From assembly GCA_029213005.1 (NCBI GenBank), contig JARGPI010000001.1, positions 245,356 through 309,355 of the forward strand: a stretch of 64,000 nucleotides of DNA. The letters run 5' to 3'. The DNA is from Verrucomicrobiales bacterium. Lineage in GTDB: Bacteria > Verrucomicrobiota > Verrucomicrobiia > Verrucomicrobiales > DEV007. The translations under genes were made by a program, and so were the position numbers. Under the pieces are notes generated by a model. It saw only the letters and a program-made list of their open reading frames with translations, was not told where the DNA came from and searched no databases. Positions 36,355 through 45,847 of the stretch are shown in pieces (the first letter of the stretch is position 1; every line of letters begins with the position of its first letter).

Positions 36355-38868
36355 ATGGATTTTACGACTTACAAACCGTTGCTCTGGCTAGTGGTTCTTT
36401 TGGGACTGGGTGCTGGAATGTGGTTTTCTTTAGTCGATCGTCCGACAAAATTGAAGTGGTGGTCATTTGCGCTTCGGGCGCTCGGAATTATTCTTCTCGC
36501 TCTGGCTCTCTGTCGCCCCTATACCAAAACGGAAAGCGATTCAGTTCACGTGGTTTTTCTTGTCGATGTTTCGGAATCCGTAGATCTCGAAGCAGCGACT
36601 GAAAGTTTAACCCTAATTGACCAGTCGATTAAGGAGTTAAAAGCGGGAGATTCGTGGTCGCTATTTGCAGTTGCCGATGGAGTGAGACCCTATGAATCGG
36701 TCGAAGAATTACGGGTGCTCTTAACGAAATGGCAAAACGGTATCGCAGACGATGACTATCGATCTCAGTCGAGACTTGCCGATGCCGTTTTGAATTCGCG
36801 TCTCGCTTTTCCGTCCGGCAAATCCCGGCGAATTGTGCTTTTATCAGATGGTCAGGAAACCGGTAATCAGACGGCAGACGCCCTTGCCACCGTTTCCGAG
36901 GAAAAAGTAGATGTTCAATTTCTAGCGATTGCCGGGCTGCAAAAAGCGGAGGCTTCGGTTGTCTCGATCGTGCCTTCCGGAACGGTGGCCTATCAGGGCG
37001 AAATGATCCGCCTGCAAACGACGGTTGCCTCTAATCAAAAAATGAATGCCAGACTGCGAATTCTCCACAAAGGGGTCGCGGTGCGAGAGAATAAAGTTGT
37101 GTTAGAAGCTCGATCTGACAATCGTTTCGAAATGGATGTGGAGATGTCAACTTCGGGCCCCAGCGTCTGGACGGCGGAATTAATTCCCGAAAATGATCAC
37201 TTTCCCATCAACAACCAATTGGCCACAACCATTACGGTAAAAGGAAAACCGCGGATTTTGATTCTCCACCGGGAACCCACCGAAATGCGACCCTTTTCCC
37301 GCGTCCTCAAAGAACAGGAGTTCGAAGTGGATGTTCGGGGGGAACACGGATTACCCGAATCAATCGAACAAATGCTCGCGTTCGATACCATTGTATTGGC
37401 GGACGTTCCGGCAACTGATCTCACCACCCGGCAGATGGACCTATTGCGGCGTTACGTTTCTGATTTTGGAGGCGGTCTCGCAATGTTAGGCTCCGATAAT
37501 TCATTTGGCCTGGGTGGATATTACAAAACACCGGTGGAGGAAGTGTTACCGCTCATTTCCAGGTTCGAAAAAGAAAAGGAAAAACCATCGCTCTCCATGG
37601 TTTTGGTGATTGATAAATCCGGATCGATGCAGGGCCAACCAATCGAGTTGGCCCGCCAGGCTGCCAAAGCAACCGTGGAATTGCTGGGTGTTCGGGACAA
37701 AATCGCCGTGATCGGTTTCGACAGTCAGGCTCAGGTGGTTTGTGATATGCGATCAGCCGGCGAGCGGGATTCGGTGATGTCAGCGATCGATTCTCTGGAA
37801 GCGGGAGGCGGAACCGATGTGTTTCCCGGAATGCAGGTCGGACGGGAAATGCTTGATACCGCAGGCACCAAAGTAAAGCACATGATCATTCTCAGTGATG
37901 GGCAAACGGCTGATGCCGATCATCTCGGCCTCACTCAAACCATGGCGGATTCCGGAGTGACGGTCTCTACAGTGGCCCTCGGAGATGGTGCGGCCCGGGA
38001 ATTGATGGCCTCGATTGCTGAGGTCGGTAAAGGTCGTTATTACGAAACGAACGATCCGTCGTCGGTTCCACAGATCTTCACGAAAGAAACCATGCAGGCT
38101 TCAAAGTCAGCGATTAAGGAAGATTTATTCGGGAGCGTTCAGATCGGCGATCACCCCATTTTGGCCGGATACGAAGAAGCTGATCTGCCTTTTTCTCTCG
38201 GCTATGTCATGACTGAAGCGAAACCAACTGCTCAGGTCCTTCTAAGCGCCGAAACAGGCGACCCGCTACTGGCAGTGTCCCGGTTTGGTCTCGGTGTGGG
38301 GATGGCCTGGACATCGGATTTAACCGAGAAATGGGGAGGAGAATGGCTCGCCTGGGAAGAATGCGGTCAGTTCTGGGCGCAGGCTTTCCGGGGCATCGTA
38401 AGAAAGTCCGATACTTCCGGAGTCGGGACCCGCATTAACCATCGTTCCGATAACAGTTGGCAAATCGATATTCAAAGGAAAGATCCGAACCTGGCGCCGG
38501 TGTCAGGGATCGAATGGGATGCTTCGATCCACAACGAAAGCGGAAAGATGATTCCGCTCGAAATTGAAGAAACCGGATTAGGAAAGTATCGGGCAAATGT
38601 TCCGGCGACGATGGCTGGAGATCTGACGATTCGGCTTCACGACCGGGTAAACGATAAGTTGAAAGTCGTGCAATACACGGCCGGATATCCCGATGAGTAC
38701 CGACTCTCATCGGATATTCCGGATGCGATAGCCGCCCTGACTCCCTATCAGCCTAGCCTGATCCGCGAAGATTTAACGGTAAATGGAAGTCATAAAGCGG
38801 CGTTTCACTGGTTTGTTTTCGCAGGAATGGCCTCCATTTTCGGAGGGATGTTGCTCCGCCGAATTTAG
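36355..38868 (+). CDS. Large membrane VWA protein with GATase-like domain, MoxR operon B
   Basis: The 837-residue protein has two N-terminal TM helices (about 9-27 and 37-56), a first VWA domain (VDVSES near 70), a GATase-like domain (about 300-395, with GGGLAMLGS) and a second VWA domain with a complete MIDAS motif DKSGS (about 420) and conserved Thr/Asp positions. A C-terminal TM helix is at about 817-835. It shares this order with the orphan at 12287. As last gene of the operon it probably forms the outermost part of a MoxR-driven complex (inference). The biochemical role is unknown. Confidence 0.85.
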   Translation: MDFTTYKPLLWLVVLLGLGAGMWFSLVDRPTKLKWWSFALRALGIILLALALCRPYTKTESDSVHVVFLVDVSESVDLEAATESLTLIDQSIKELKAGDSWSLFAVADGVRPYESVEELRVLLTKWQNGIADDDYRSQSRLADAVLNSRLAFPSGKSRRIVLLSDGQETGNQTADALATVSEEKVDVQFLAIAGLQKAEASVVSIVPSGTVAYQGEMIRLQTTVASNQKMNARLRILHKGVAVRENKVVLEARSDNRFEMDVEMSTSGPSVWTAELIPENDHFPINNQLATTITVKGKPRILILHREPTEMRPFSRVLKEQEFEVDVRGEHGLPESIEQMLAFDTIVLADVPATDLTTRQMDLLRRYVSDFGGGLAMLGSDNSFGLGGYYKTPVEEVLPLISRFEKEKEKPSLSMVLVIDKSGSMQGQPIELARQAAKATVELLGVRDKIAVIGFDSQAQVVCDMRSAGERDSVMSAIDSLEAGGGTDVFPGMQVGREMLDTAGTKVKHMIILSDGQTADADHLGLTQTMADSGVTVSTVALGDGAARELMASIAEVGKGRYYETNDPSSVPQIFTKETMQASKSAIKEDLFGSVQIGDHPILAGYEEADLPFSLGYVMTEAKPTAQVLLSAETGDPLLAVSRFGLGVGMAWTSDLTEKWGGEWLAWEECGQFWAQAFRGIVRKSDTSGVGTRINHRSDNSWQIDIQRKDPNLAPVSGIEWDASIHNESGKMIPLEIEETGLGKYRANVPATMAGDLTIRLHDRVNDKLKVVQYTAGYPDEYRLSSDIPDAIAALTPYQPSLIREDLTVNGSHKAAFHWFVFAGMASIFGGMLLRRI

Positions 38869-38946
38869 CTCTCTCAGTTACGTAAAAAATAACGAAAAAT
38901 CTTTGGATATCCCGGGATCCCGACTGAGTCTTCCCGAAAAGACACT

Positions 38947-39402
38947 ATGAGTAAAATTCGATACGCCCACGTCAATATCGTCGCTAAAGACTGGAGAAAA
39001 CTGATGGATTTCTACGTCGAAGTTTTCGATTGTGAACCGGTAAGTTCAGAGCGAAACCACCATGGCGAATGGGCCGACAAACTCACGGATATCGACGGCG
39101 TCCGCGTAATGGGACGGCACATTCGCGTGCCGGGCCATGGCGAAAACGGCCCCACCATCGAGATTTTCACATTCGATCCTCAGTTAGATCCACCTTCGAA
39201 ACTGGTCAATGCTCCGGGCTTTGGCCATATCGCCTTCGAAGTCGACGATTTTGAAGGGGTCAGGGACACTGTGAAAAAATGGGGCGGCAGTGATTATGGT
39301 GAAAAAGTAACCATCGATATTCCGGGCGCGGGGAAGCTCACACTTCTCTATATGAAAGATCCGGAAGGCAATATTGTTGAACTCCAGGAATGGCATAACT
39401 AA
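38947..39402 (+). CDS. VOC-superfamily (glyoxalase/dioxygenase fold) protein
   Basis: The 151-residue protein has two beta-alpha-beta-beta-beta modules. YAHVNIVAKDW gives the first metal-site His; FGHIAFEVDD is in the second module; the ending DPEGNIVELQEW supplies the typical C-terminal Glu. VOC proteins include lyases, epimerases and dioxygenases, and substrates cannot be told by sequence. The following oxidoreductase gene starts 1 base after its stop codon, so the two may act in one carbohydrate pathway. Confidence 0.85.
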   Translation: MSKIRYAHVNIVAKDWRKLMDFYVEVFDCEPVSSERNHHGEWADKLTDIDGVRVMGRHIRVPGHGENGPTIEIFTFDPQLDPPSKLVNAPGFGHIAFEVDDFEGVRDTVKKWGGSDYGEKVTIDIPGAGKLTLLYMKDPEGNIVELQEWHN

Positions 39403-39403
39403 G

Positions 39404-40471
39404 ATGAAACGGCGCACTTTACTCTCGACCACCCTGGCCGCTGCCCCGGCTGCACTTCTGGGACAATCCGCTACCGATTCCGGAAAAATCAAATACCTAC
39501 AGATTGGAACTGGCCACGCCCATGCCAATAAAATCCAGCAATACGCCGACAGCGATCAATGGGAAGTCGTCGGTATTGTTGAGGAGAACGAGGAACTGCG
39601 TCAAAAGGCAAAGAACGACAAAGTTTTCGGTAAATTTCCGCTTCTATCAATGGAAGCGGGAATGAATACCCCGGGCCTCAAAGTGGTCGGAATTGAAACT
39701 GAGATCCGTGATTTGCTAAAAAATGCGGAGATGGCAATCGATGCCGGATACCATGTCCATCTCGATAAGCCCGCCGGAGCGGACCTGGACCATTACGAGC
39801 GGATCCTGAAAAAGGCGGATCAGCAGAATTTGGTCGTGCAAATGGGCTACATGTATCGCTTCAGCCCTGCGGTGCAGTTGCTTCACCGGATCCTTGATGC
39901 GGGGTGGTTGGGTGAGATTTTCGAAACTCATGCGGTGATGTCTAAAGTGTTACCTCAGAATTCCCGCGAGTACCTCGATGAATTTGAGGGTGGTATCATG
40001 TTTGAACTGGGCTGCCATATTGTCGACCTCACTCTGGGGGTTCTTGGTGCTCCGGATAAAGTAGTCGCGTATCCCAAAAGAGTCATCGATTCACCGGATG
40101 ATACACTGATCGATAATATGCTCGCCGTGTTTGAATACCCGAAGGCTACGGCTACGGTTCGGTCATCCGGGGTTGAAGTCGAAGGATTTGCCCGGCGCCA
40201 GTTCACGGTGTGCGGAACCGGTGGCACTATCCATATCCAACCGCTTGATCGTCCGAAGATGAAAATTTCGCTTGCCCGGGAACATTCGTTCGAAGGCGAA
40301 TCGAAGGTCTATAAAAAAGGGCATACTGAAATCGATTTTGGCCCCTACACCCGCTATGCGGGAGATATTGAAGACTTAGCAAAAATTGTTAAAGGCCAGA
40401 AAGAAAATCCCTATCCGTCGTCGCACGATTTAGCGATACAGAAGGCGGTGCTCGCAGCGAGTGGTCTGTAA
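39404..40471 (+). CDS. Gfo/Idh/MocA-family oxidoreductase with twin-arginine-like signal
   Basis: The 355-residue protein has an N-terminal KRRTLLSTTLAAAPAALLG segment, like a Tat signal. An NAD(P) fold follows (YLQIGTGHAHANK) and then LDKPAG, the Gfo/Idh/MocA EKP-type motif with Asp for Glu. The family oxidises sugars or inositols, and exported forms are common in Verrucomicrobiota and Planctomycetota. The ATG at 39404 gives the Tat signal directly and is preferred to an upstream frame start inside the VOC gene. Substrate unknown. Confidence 0.87.
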   Translation: MKRRTLLSTTLAAAPAALLGQSATDSGKIKYLQIGTGHAHANKIQQYADSDQWEVVGIVEENEELRQKAKNDKVFGKFPLLSMEAGMNTPGLKVVGIETEIRDLLKNAEMAIDAGYHVHLDKPAGADLDHYERILKKADQQNLVVQMGYMYRFSPAVQLLHRILDAGWLGEIFETHAVMSKVLPQNSREYLDEFEGGIMFELGCHIVDLTLGVLGAPDKVVAYPKRVIDSPDDTLIDNMLAVFEYPKATATVRSSGVEVEGFARRQFTVCGTGGTIHIQPLDRPKMKISLAREHSFEGESKVYKKGHTEIDFGPYTRYAGDIEDLAKIVKGQKENPYPSSHDLAIQKAVLAASGL

Positions 40472-40472
40472 T

Positions 40473-41078
40473 ATGTCTTTCGTTGTCGCTATCGAATTTT
40501 TAGCCGTGATATCGGCGGCGATTTACGGTGTACTATTAGCCTCACGGGTTGGTATGGATATCACCGGGGTGTTTGCCGTAGCTTTTGCGATGTCATTTGG
40601 GGGCGGCACCCTTCGGGATCTTTTTCTCGATCGTCACCCCCTCTTCTGGATCGCCAATCCTCACTATGTGATTACGGTCTTCGTGATTTCGATGGCCGCC
40701 GGCTTGATTCTTCGCTTTATCAAAAGGATCAAACCGCTACTGCTTTTCCCCGACGCGCTGGGAATGGGGCTGTTCACCATGTCCGGAACTGCGATGGCTC
40801 TTAACTCAGGTACGAACTGGTTTCTGGCGGTAATTCTGGGAACGATCACCGGAACCTTCGGCGGAGTCATCGGCGAGGTGATTTGCAACGAGATCCCCAC
40901 CTTGTTCAGGCCGGGACCGTTAACCGCTACCTGCGCCTTTACCGGTGCGTGGGCCTACCCCATCTCACTTCACTTTGGGTTGAGTGTTCCGGTCGCAATG
41001 ATTATCGGCACGGTAATTATTGTGATCTTTCGCCTCCTCGCTGTGAAGAGGGACTGGCAATTCCCCGCGGTCAGGTAA
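40473..41078 (+). CDS. TRIC/YadS-type (UPF0126) membrane protein
   Basis: The 201-residue protein has seven predicted TM segments formed by two repeats. Each repeat has a glycine motif: SFGGGTLRDLFLDRHPLFWI in the first and GTITGTFGGVIGEVI in the second, matching bacterial homologues of trimeric intracellular cation channels. It starts at the ATG 1 base after the oxidoreductase stop. Its end overlaps that of the convergent adenine deaminase gene by 8 bases. Confidence 0.85.
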   Translation: MSFVVAIEFLAVISAAIYGVLLASRVGMDITGVFAVAFAMSFGGGTLRDLFLDRHPLFWIANPHYVITVFVISMAAGLILRFIKRIKPLLLFPDALGMGLFTMSGTAMALNSGTNWFLAVILGTITGTFGGVIGEVICNEIPTLFRPGPLTATCAFTGAWAYPISLHFGLSVPVAMIIGTVIIVIFRLLAVKRDWQFPAVR

Positions 41079-42705
41079 CCGGATCGACAAAAAGGTCGGT
41101 GAACTGAAAGCGAGTCCCGTCGAACAATCCTTTATCACCCAGTTTTAAGGTAGGGATTACCAGCAGGGCCATGAATGATAAAGTCATAAAAGGTGCCTGG
41201 AGACTGCAACCTAATTCAGCTTTCGTAAATTGATCAATTTGTTGATAGAGATCGGCGACTTCATAGGCGTCGCCATTCGTCATGATTCCGCCGACAGGCA
41301 GGGGCAGTGATTCAATTTTTCCGCTCCCACCCGCGGCGATACCACCCTTGTTCTTCATCACTTCGTTTACTACCGATTGGATCGAGTAATCATCCACTCC
41401 CACTGCGATAATATTGTGCGAATCGTGGCCGACGCAGGAAGCAATCGCACCGTGCTTCAAACCGAACCCATGGATAAAGGCCAATGATGGCGGTGATTGG
41501 TCATATCGATTCACTACCGTAAATTTCAAGATGTCCGAATCCACACACGAAACTGCCAATTTGTTCTCGATCTTTACCGGGGCTTCAAAACTTTGGGTCA
41601 CAATTTCCCCGTCAACCGCCTGCACCACCCGAATACTTTCACCTTCCTGCACAATGTGAAAATCCTCTTCTTCCAATTCGCGTGCATAAAAGGAATTAAT
41701 CACCGGGGCGGCGACAGTCTCGACGAAAGATGAGCCTGCTTCAGCAACTCTCTGTCCATCGATATAGGTAGTGATCTGATCAAATTGAGTCACGTCTTCT
41801 GAGATGATAAAATCTGCGTGATCGCCTATCTTCATTTGGCCAACTTCCAGTCCGTAGTGTTCAACGGGGTTCAGGCAGGCTGCTCGCAGAATATCAAACA
41901 GGTCAAAACCTTTCGCCAGGGCACGCGCCACCAATTGATTGATATGTCCGTTTAATAGATCATCGGGATGCTTATCGTCCGAACAAAACATGATCTGGTC
42001 GCTGAATTCCGGGAGTAGGCCTATCAATGCTTCAAAATTTTTCGCGGCACTGCCCTCCCTGATTAACAACCTCATTCCCAGGTTGAGTTTTTCGCGGCCT
42101 TCTTCGTAAACTGACGACTCATGATCCGTTGAAATTCCGGCAGCTATATATTTTTCGAGGTTATCTCCCCTTACGCCCGGGGCATGTCCATCGATTGGTT
42201 TCCCAAGTGATTTAGCGATCTCCAGCTTTTCAGCCACTTCGGGATCATCGGCGATTACGCCAGGGTAGTTCATCATTTCAGCGAGGTATTTGACGCCGGG
42301 CATTGTCAGTATCTCACGGATGCCGTCAGGATCAATTTTGGCACCGGCGGTTTCGAAATCCGTCGCCGGAACGCAGGAGGGTGCTCCGAAAAAGAATTTT
42401 AGAGGAGACCGGTTACCATCGTCGATCATATATTTGACTCCCTCTATCCCCATCACATTTGCTATTTCGTGTGGGTCGGACACCGTGGCAACGGTTCCAT
42501 GTAATACGGCGAGTCGTGCGAACTGAGAAGGAACCAGCATGGAACTCTCAATGTGAACATGAGCGTCGACCAACCCGGGTAGAATATACTTCGAATAGCT
42601 TTTACCAGTGGATTTGATCGCTACGATGACACCTTCACGGACCGTGAGTTCACCGGAGAAGATGTTCCGGTTTGGAATATCGATCACGTTACCCTCTATT
42701 TTCAT
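41071..42705 (-). CDS. ade: Adenine deaminase
   Basis: The 544-residue amidohydrolase has HVHIESS (metal ligands), SDPHEIANVMG, GHAPG, STDHE and SDDKHPDDLL, all diagnostic of the bacterial adenine deaminase AdeC. It deaminates adenine to hypoxanthine for purine salvage. Length fits the family (about 550-590). It is the last gene of a minus-strand run that also holds dnaG and rpoD, 24 bases after the M48 peptidase gene. Confidence 0.95.
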   Translation of the reverse strand: MKIEGNVIDIPNRNIFSGELTVREGVIVAIKSTGKSYSKYILPGLVDAHVHIESSMLVPSQFARLAVLHGTVATVSDPHEIANVMGIEGVKYMIDDGNRSPLKFFFGAPSCVPATDFETAGAKIDPDGIREILTMPGVKYLAEMMNYPGVIADDPEVAEKLEIAKSLGKPIDGHAPGVRGDNLEKYIAAGISTDHESSVYEEGREKLNLGMRLLIREGSAAKNFEALIGLLPEFSDQIMFCSDDKHPDDLLNGHINQLVARALAKGFDLFDILRAACLNPVEHYGLEVGQMKIGDHADFIISEDVTQFDQITTYIDGQRVAEAGSSFVETVAAPVINSFYARELEEEDFHIVQEGESIRVVQAVDGEIVTQSFEAPVKIENKLAVSCVDSDILKFTVVNRYDQSPPSLAFIHGFGLKHGAIASCVGHDSHNIIAVGVDDYSIQSVVNEVMKNKGGIAAGGSGKIESLPLPVGGIMTNGDAYEVADLYQQIDQFTKAELGCSLQAPFMTLSFMALLVIPTLKLGDKGLFDGTRFQFTDLFVDPVT

Positions 42706-42729
42706 GCTGCAATAAAGGGTATAATCAAA

Positions 42730-43518
42730 CTACATGGCGCGATATTCCCGCATCGCGGTTGGCATAAATTCTTTCAGATTATCAATTCGGATGGAATCAA
42801 CGGGATGAGTGCTGAGAAGACTGAAGTTTTGCTCCTGATCGACCCTTTCCCGATAGGCGGAAAAGCGTTCCCAGAGGCGAATCGATTCTCTGGGATCATA
42901 CCCCGCTCTTGCCATGTAAAGCGACCCCAGTTTGTCGGCTTCCAATTCCTGATCCCGGGAATGAGCTTTGAAGTTGAGCGCCGCAGCACCACCCAACAGA
43001 GCGATTGCAACTTTGGGATCCACATCTGCATTTTTGTTGAGCAAATAGGCCCCCGCAGCAACTGCTCCTGCCGTTAAAACACCTCGCGACACTCTTTCTC
43101 CGGAATGACGAGCCACGACATGCGCGACTTCATGACCGATCACGGCGGCGAGGCCTGCTTCACTTTGAGCAATTTGGAACAATCCGGAATGTACTCCGAC
43201 TTTTCCTCCAGGTAAAGCAAAGGCATTGGGCGACGGATCGTCAAAGACCACAAATTCCCACTGAGCGTCAGGCACCGGCATCACTTTCGCGAGCCGCGCT
43301 CCGACCAATTGAACTGCCGCGTTATACCTTGGATCCTGCGATACCTTCAGTTCGGACTTTAATCGATTAAATTCCGTGATCCCGAGCCGAGCCTCCTCGC
43401 CCGGATTCATAAAATTGATCGATTTCCGTTCCCTATCGGGGATTTCCCCGCAGGCGACCAGAAATGCCAGCGCCGCGAAAACGGTGAGGGAAAGAAGGGG
43501 GGCAAAGATTTTTTTCAT
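42730..43518 (-). CDS. M48-family zinc metalloprotease, lipoprotein
   Basis: The 262-residue protein has a lipoprotein signal ending in FLVAC (Cys about 24), zinc motif GHEVAHVVARHSGER (His, Glu, His) and a downstream QELEADKLG with the third ligand Glu. It resembles BepA/LoiP-type periplasmic M48 proteases involved in outer-membrane protein quality control. The ATG at 43516-43518 is chosen because it directly precedes the signal peptide; an upstream frame start adds 17 odd residues. Confidence 0.9.
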   Translation of the reverse strand: MKKIFAPLLSLTVFAALAFLVACGEIPDRERKSINFMNPGEEARLGITEFNRLKSELKVSQDPRYNAAVQLVGARLAKVMPVPDAQWEFVVFDDPSPNAFALPGGKVGVHSGLFQIAQSEAGLAAVIGHEVAHVVARHSGERVSRGVLTAGAVAAGAYLLNKNADVDPKVAIALLGGAAALNFKAHSRDQELEADKLGSLYMARAGYDPRESIRLWERFSAYRERVDQEQNFSLLSTHPVDSIRIDNLKEFMPTAMREYRAM

Positions 43519-43608
43519 ATCGGCAGATTGGGGAAAGGAGATCCACAGAACTCCTCCGGGGCGGATCACAAATCACGCTCCCTTTAAATCTGACGATTGA
43601 AAGCCCTG

Positions 43609-44022
43609 CTAAAACAGCAAATTCATGAAGGCCTCGTCACTCAGAGTGCCGGGATCGGAAACAGCCATTAGCTCGCCCAGTCGTTCGATTGACTCAAACT
43701 CCTCAGCGGGATCCATAAAATCGAGCTCTTCGATTGGATCACTATCCGTTTCGACCACTTCCGGGGTTTGCATCTGAAGCGCAGATATCCCGGCAAAAAT
43801 CAAAACAGCCACCGCGCTAACCAACACGGTCGGTCGGAGAATAGACTGAAACCATCCGGCAAAGCCACGACTGGTTTCGGATTCCTTGCGAATTTCGCGG
43901 AGGACATTTCTAGCGAACATTGGATTCGGTTCGACCTTCCGGGCAGAGCCTAAAAGATCCCACAGAGCCTTGTCACCGCTCGCGTCGTCGAATCGATCAT
44001 CCGAATGTTTCTTATTATCCAT
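43609..44022 (-). CDS. Small acidic single-pass membrane protein, anti-sigma-like
   Basis: The 137-residue protein has a soluble N-terminus with LWDLLGSARKVEPNPMFARNVLREIR (split here by position, about 17-42), one TM helix (about 60-80) and an acidic C-terminal tail. In Verrucomicrobiota, short proteins of this layout often follow ECF sigma genes and look like anti-sigma or membrane-tethered partners. Here it follows the primary sigma gene by 46 bases. The function is inference only. The ATG at 44020-44022 is preferred to the TTG 30 bases upstream. Confidence 0.6.
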   Translation of the reverse strand: MDNKKHSDDRFDDASGDKALWDLLGSARKVEPNPMFARNVLREIRKESETSRGFAGWFQSILRPTVLVSAVAVLIFAGISALQMQTPEVVETDSDPIEELDFMDPAEEFESIERLGELMAVSDPGTLSDEAFMNLLF

Positions 44023-44068
44023 GTTACCGGTTAAACTCCGGTTTTTCGCCAATGTTGCAAAAAATTTA

Positions 44069-45805
44069 CTAAAACTGTGGTGGCTCTAAAAAGCCTTCTA
44101 ATTGCCTGATCCGGGTCGGGTGGCGCATCTTCCGTAATGCCTTTGCTTCGATCTGACGAATGCGTTCCCGGGTCACCTGAAACTGCTTTCCGACCTCTTC
44201 CAGCGTACGACTGTACCCGTCCACTAATCCGAAGCGTTGCTCAAGCACTTCGCGCTCACGAGGCGTCAGCGTATCGAGCACATCCTTGATCCGGTCCTTC
44301 AGCATCGCCAGTGAAGTTTGATCACTGGGATCTTCCGCCGACTTGTCTTCAATAAAATCTCCGAACAGACTTTCCTCGGAATCGCCAACCGGAGCCTGAA
44401 GCGAAACCGGTTGTTGAGCCATCTTCAGGACGGCGCGCACCCGGGCAACAGGTAGGTGAATTTCCTCGGCAATTTCCTCCGGGGTCGGCTCCCGACCATA
44501 TTCCTGAACAAGTTGTTTCTGCACCCGCATCAGCTTATTGATCGTCTCGATCATGTGCACCGGAATTCGAATCGTGCGAGCCTGATCAGCAATCGATCTT
44601 GTGATGGCCTGACGAATCCACCAGGTGGCATAAGTTGAAAATTTGTAGCCGCGGCGATATTCGAATTTTTCGACCGCTTTCATCAATCCCATGTTCCCTT
44701 CCTGAATCAAATCGAGGAAGGAGAGCCCGCGGTTGGTGTATTTTTTAGCAATGGAAATCACCAGTCGAAGGTTGGCTTCCACCATTTCCTGCTTCGCGGT
44801 CCTCGACTCATCGATGTTCTGGCTCAATGCGACCACGGAATCATCAAATTCGTCGTGAGTCATCCAGACGCCTTTTTCAAACTCCAGCTGGGCTTGTTCG
44901 GCTTTGGATTTCGCCTCTTTGTCCTTGGCAGAATCGAGCAGGTTCTGCAAATCTTCCGAGCGTTCGGCAAACACGTTAACCCGCTCCACAAATTCTTCGG
45001 TGGCTTTGGGCTTGAAATGAAACCGGTTGTAAAGGCGAGTCAAAACGGTGAGCGCGGCAACCCATTCCTCCTGCCAGTCTTCCGGAGTCTGACTTCCGTT
45101 TGAAAGGTGTTTCTGATAAAGGGACGATGCGTTTTCCGTTGCTTCGAGGAGCTTTTCACGGAGTCCGGAAAGTCCTTTGATATACCGTTCACGGTTGGTC
45201 ACCTTCTTCTCCGATACGATTCGGTCAAAACGCTCGTTTCCTTCTTCGATGCGCTGCGCCATATCGAGAAAGCAGTCGCTCATGAATCCGTATCGGGAGA
45301 GGATCTTCTGAACGTTCTTTTCGGACTTTTCGATTCGCTTTGAAATAGCGACTTCCTCTTCCCGGGTCAAAAGAGGAACCTGCCCCATTTGTTTGAGGTA
45401 CATCCGGACCGGGTCATCGAGACCTTCGAGTTTACCGGTTGCGGGCTTGCTTGGCTCGACTTCGGTCTCACTATTATCCTCTTCGGATGCGGCGGCTTTG
45501 ATGTTTTCGATTTCGCTATCCGACTCGACAATCCGGAATTCCATGGCGCGCAGACGCTCCACCAATTCTTCAATCACGTCGATATCACTGTACTCTTCGG
45601 GGAGCACTTGATTGATATCATCGTAAGACAGAAAGTCCTGTTCCTTAGCGAGTCGAATCAATTCCCGAACTGCCCGGAGGAGTTCCGGATTCTTGTCGAT
45701 GATAGAACCATGCACCTCCGTGGCGTCGCTTTTTTCGCTTGCCATCCCTGCTTGCTTTTTACTAGCCTTTTCGGAAGTAGTTTTGTTTTTTTCTGATCGT
45801 GCCAT
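44069..45805 (-). CDS. rpoD: RNA polymerase primary sigma factor (sigma70)
   Basis: The 578-residue protein has all primary-sigma regions. Region 1.1 is at about 30-90, region 1.2 starts with [11 protein letters not shown] (about 130), and region 2 includes [12 protein letters not shown] and [13 protein letters not shown]. Region 3 has [11 protein letters not shown] and region 4 has [15 protein letters not shown] and [17 protein letters not shown] moderately long non-conserved spacer lies between regions 1.2 and 2. It directs most transcription. The gene follows dnaG by 42 bases, preserving the dnaG-rpoD order of the macromolecular-synthesis operon, without rpsU. Confidence 0.98.
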   Translation of the reverse strand: MARSEKNKTTSEKASKKQAGMASEKSDATEVHGSIIDKNPELLRAVRELIRLAKEQDFLSYDDINQVLPEEYSDIDVIEELVERLRAMEFRIVESDSEIENIKAAASEEDNSETEVEPSKPATGKLEGLDDPVRMYLKQMGQVPLLTREEEVAISKRIEKSEKNVQKILSRYGFMSDCFLDMAQRIEEGNERFDRIVSEKKVTNRERYIKGLSGLREKLLEATENASSLYQKHLSNGSQTPEDWQEEWVAALTVLTRLYNRFHFKPKATEEFVERVNVFAERSEDLQNLLDSAKDKEAKSKAEQAQLEFEKGVWMTHDEFDDSVVALSQNIDESRTAKQEMVEANLRLVISIAKKYTNRGLSFLDLIQEGNMGLMKAVEKFEYRRGYKFSTYATWWIRQAITRSIADQARTIRIPVHMIETINKLMRVQKQLVQEYGREPTPEEIAEEIHLPVARVRAVLKMAQQPVSLQAPVGDSEESLFGDFIEDKSAEDPSDQTSLAMLKDRIKDVLDTLTPREREVLEQRFGLVDGYSRTLEEVGKQFQVTRERIRQIEAKALRKMRHPTRIRQLEGFLEPPQF

Positions 45806-45847
45806 CCCGTTTCGTGAAGGTGGCCCCGGAGAGGTATGCGCCGAGAG

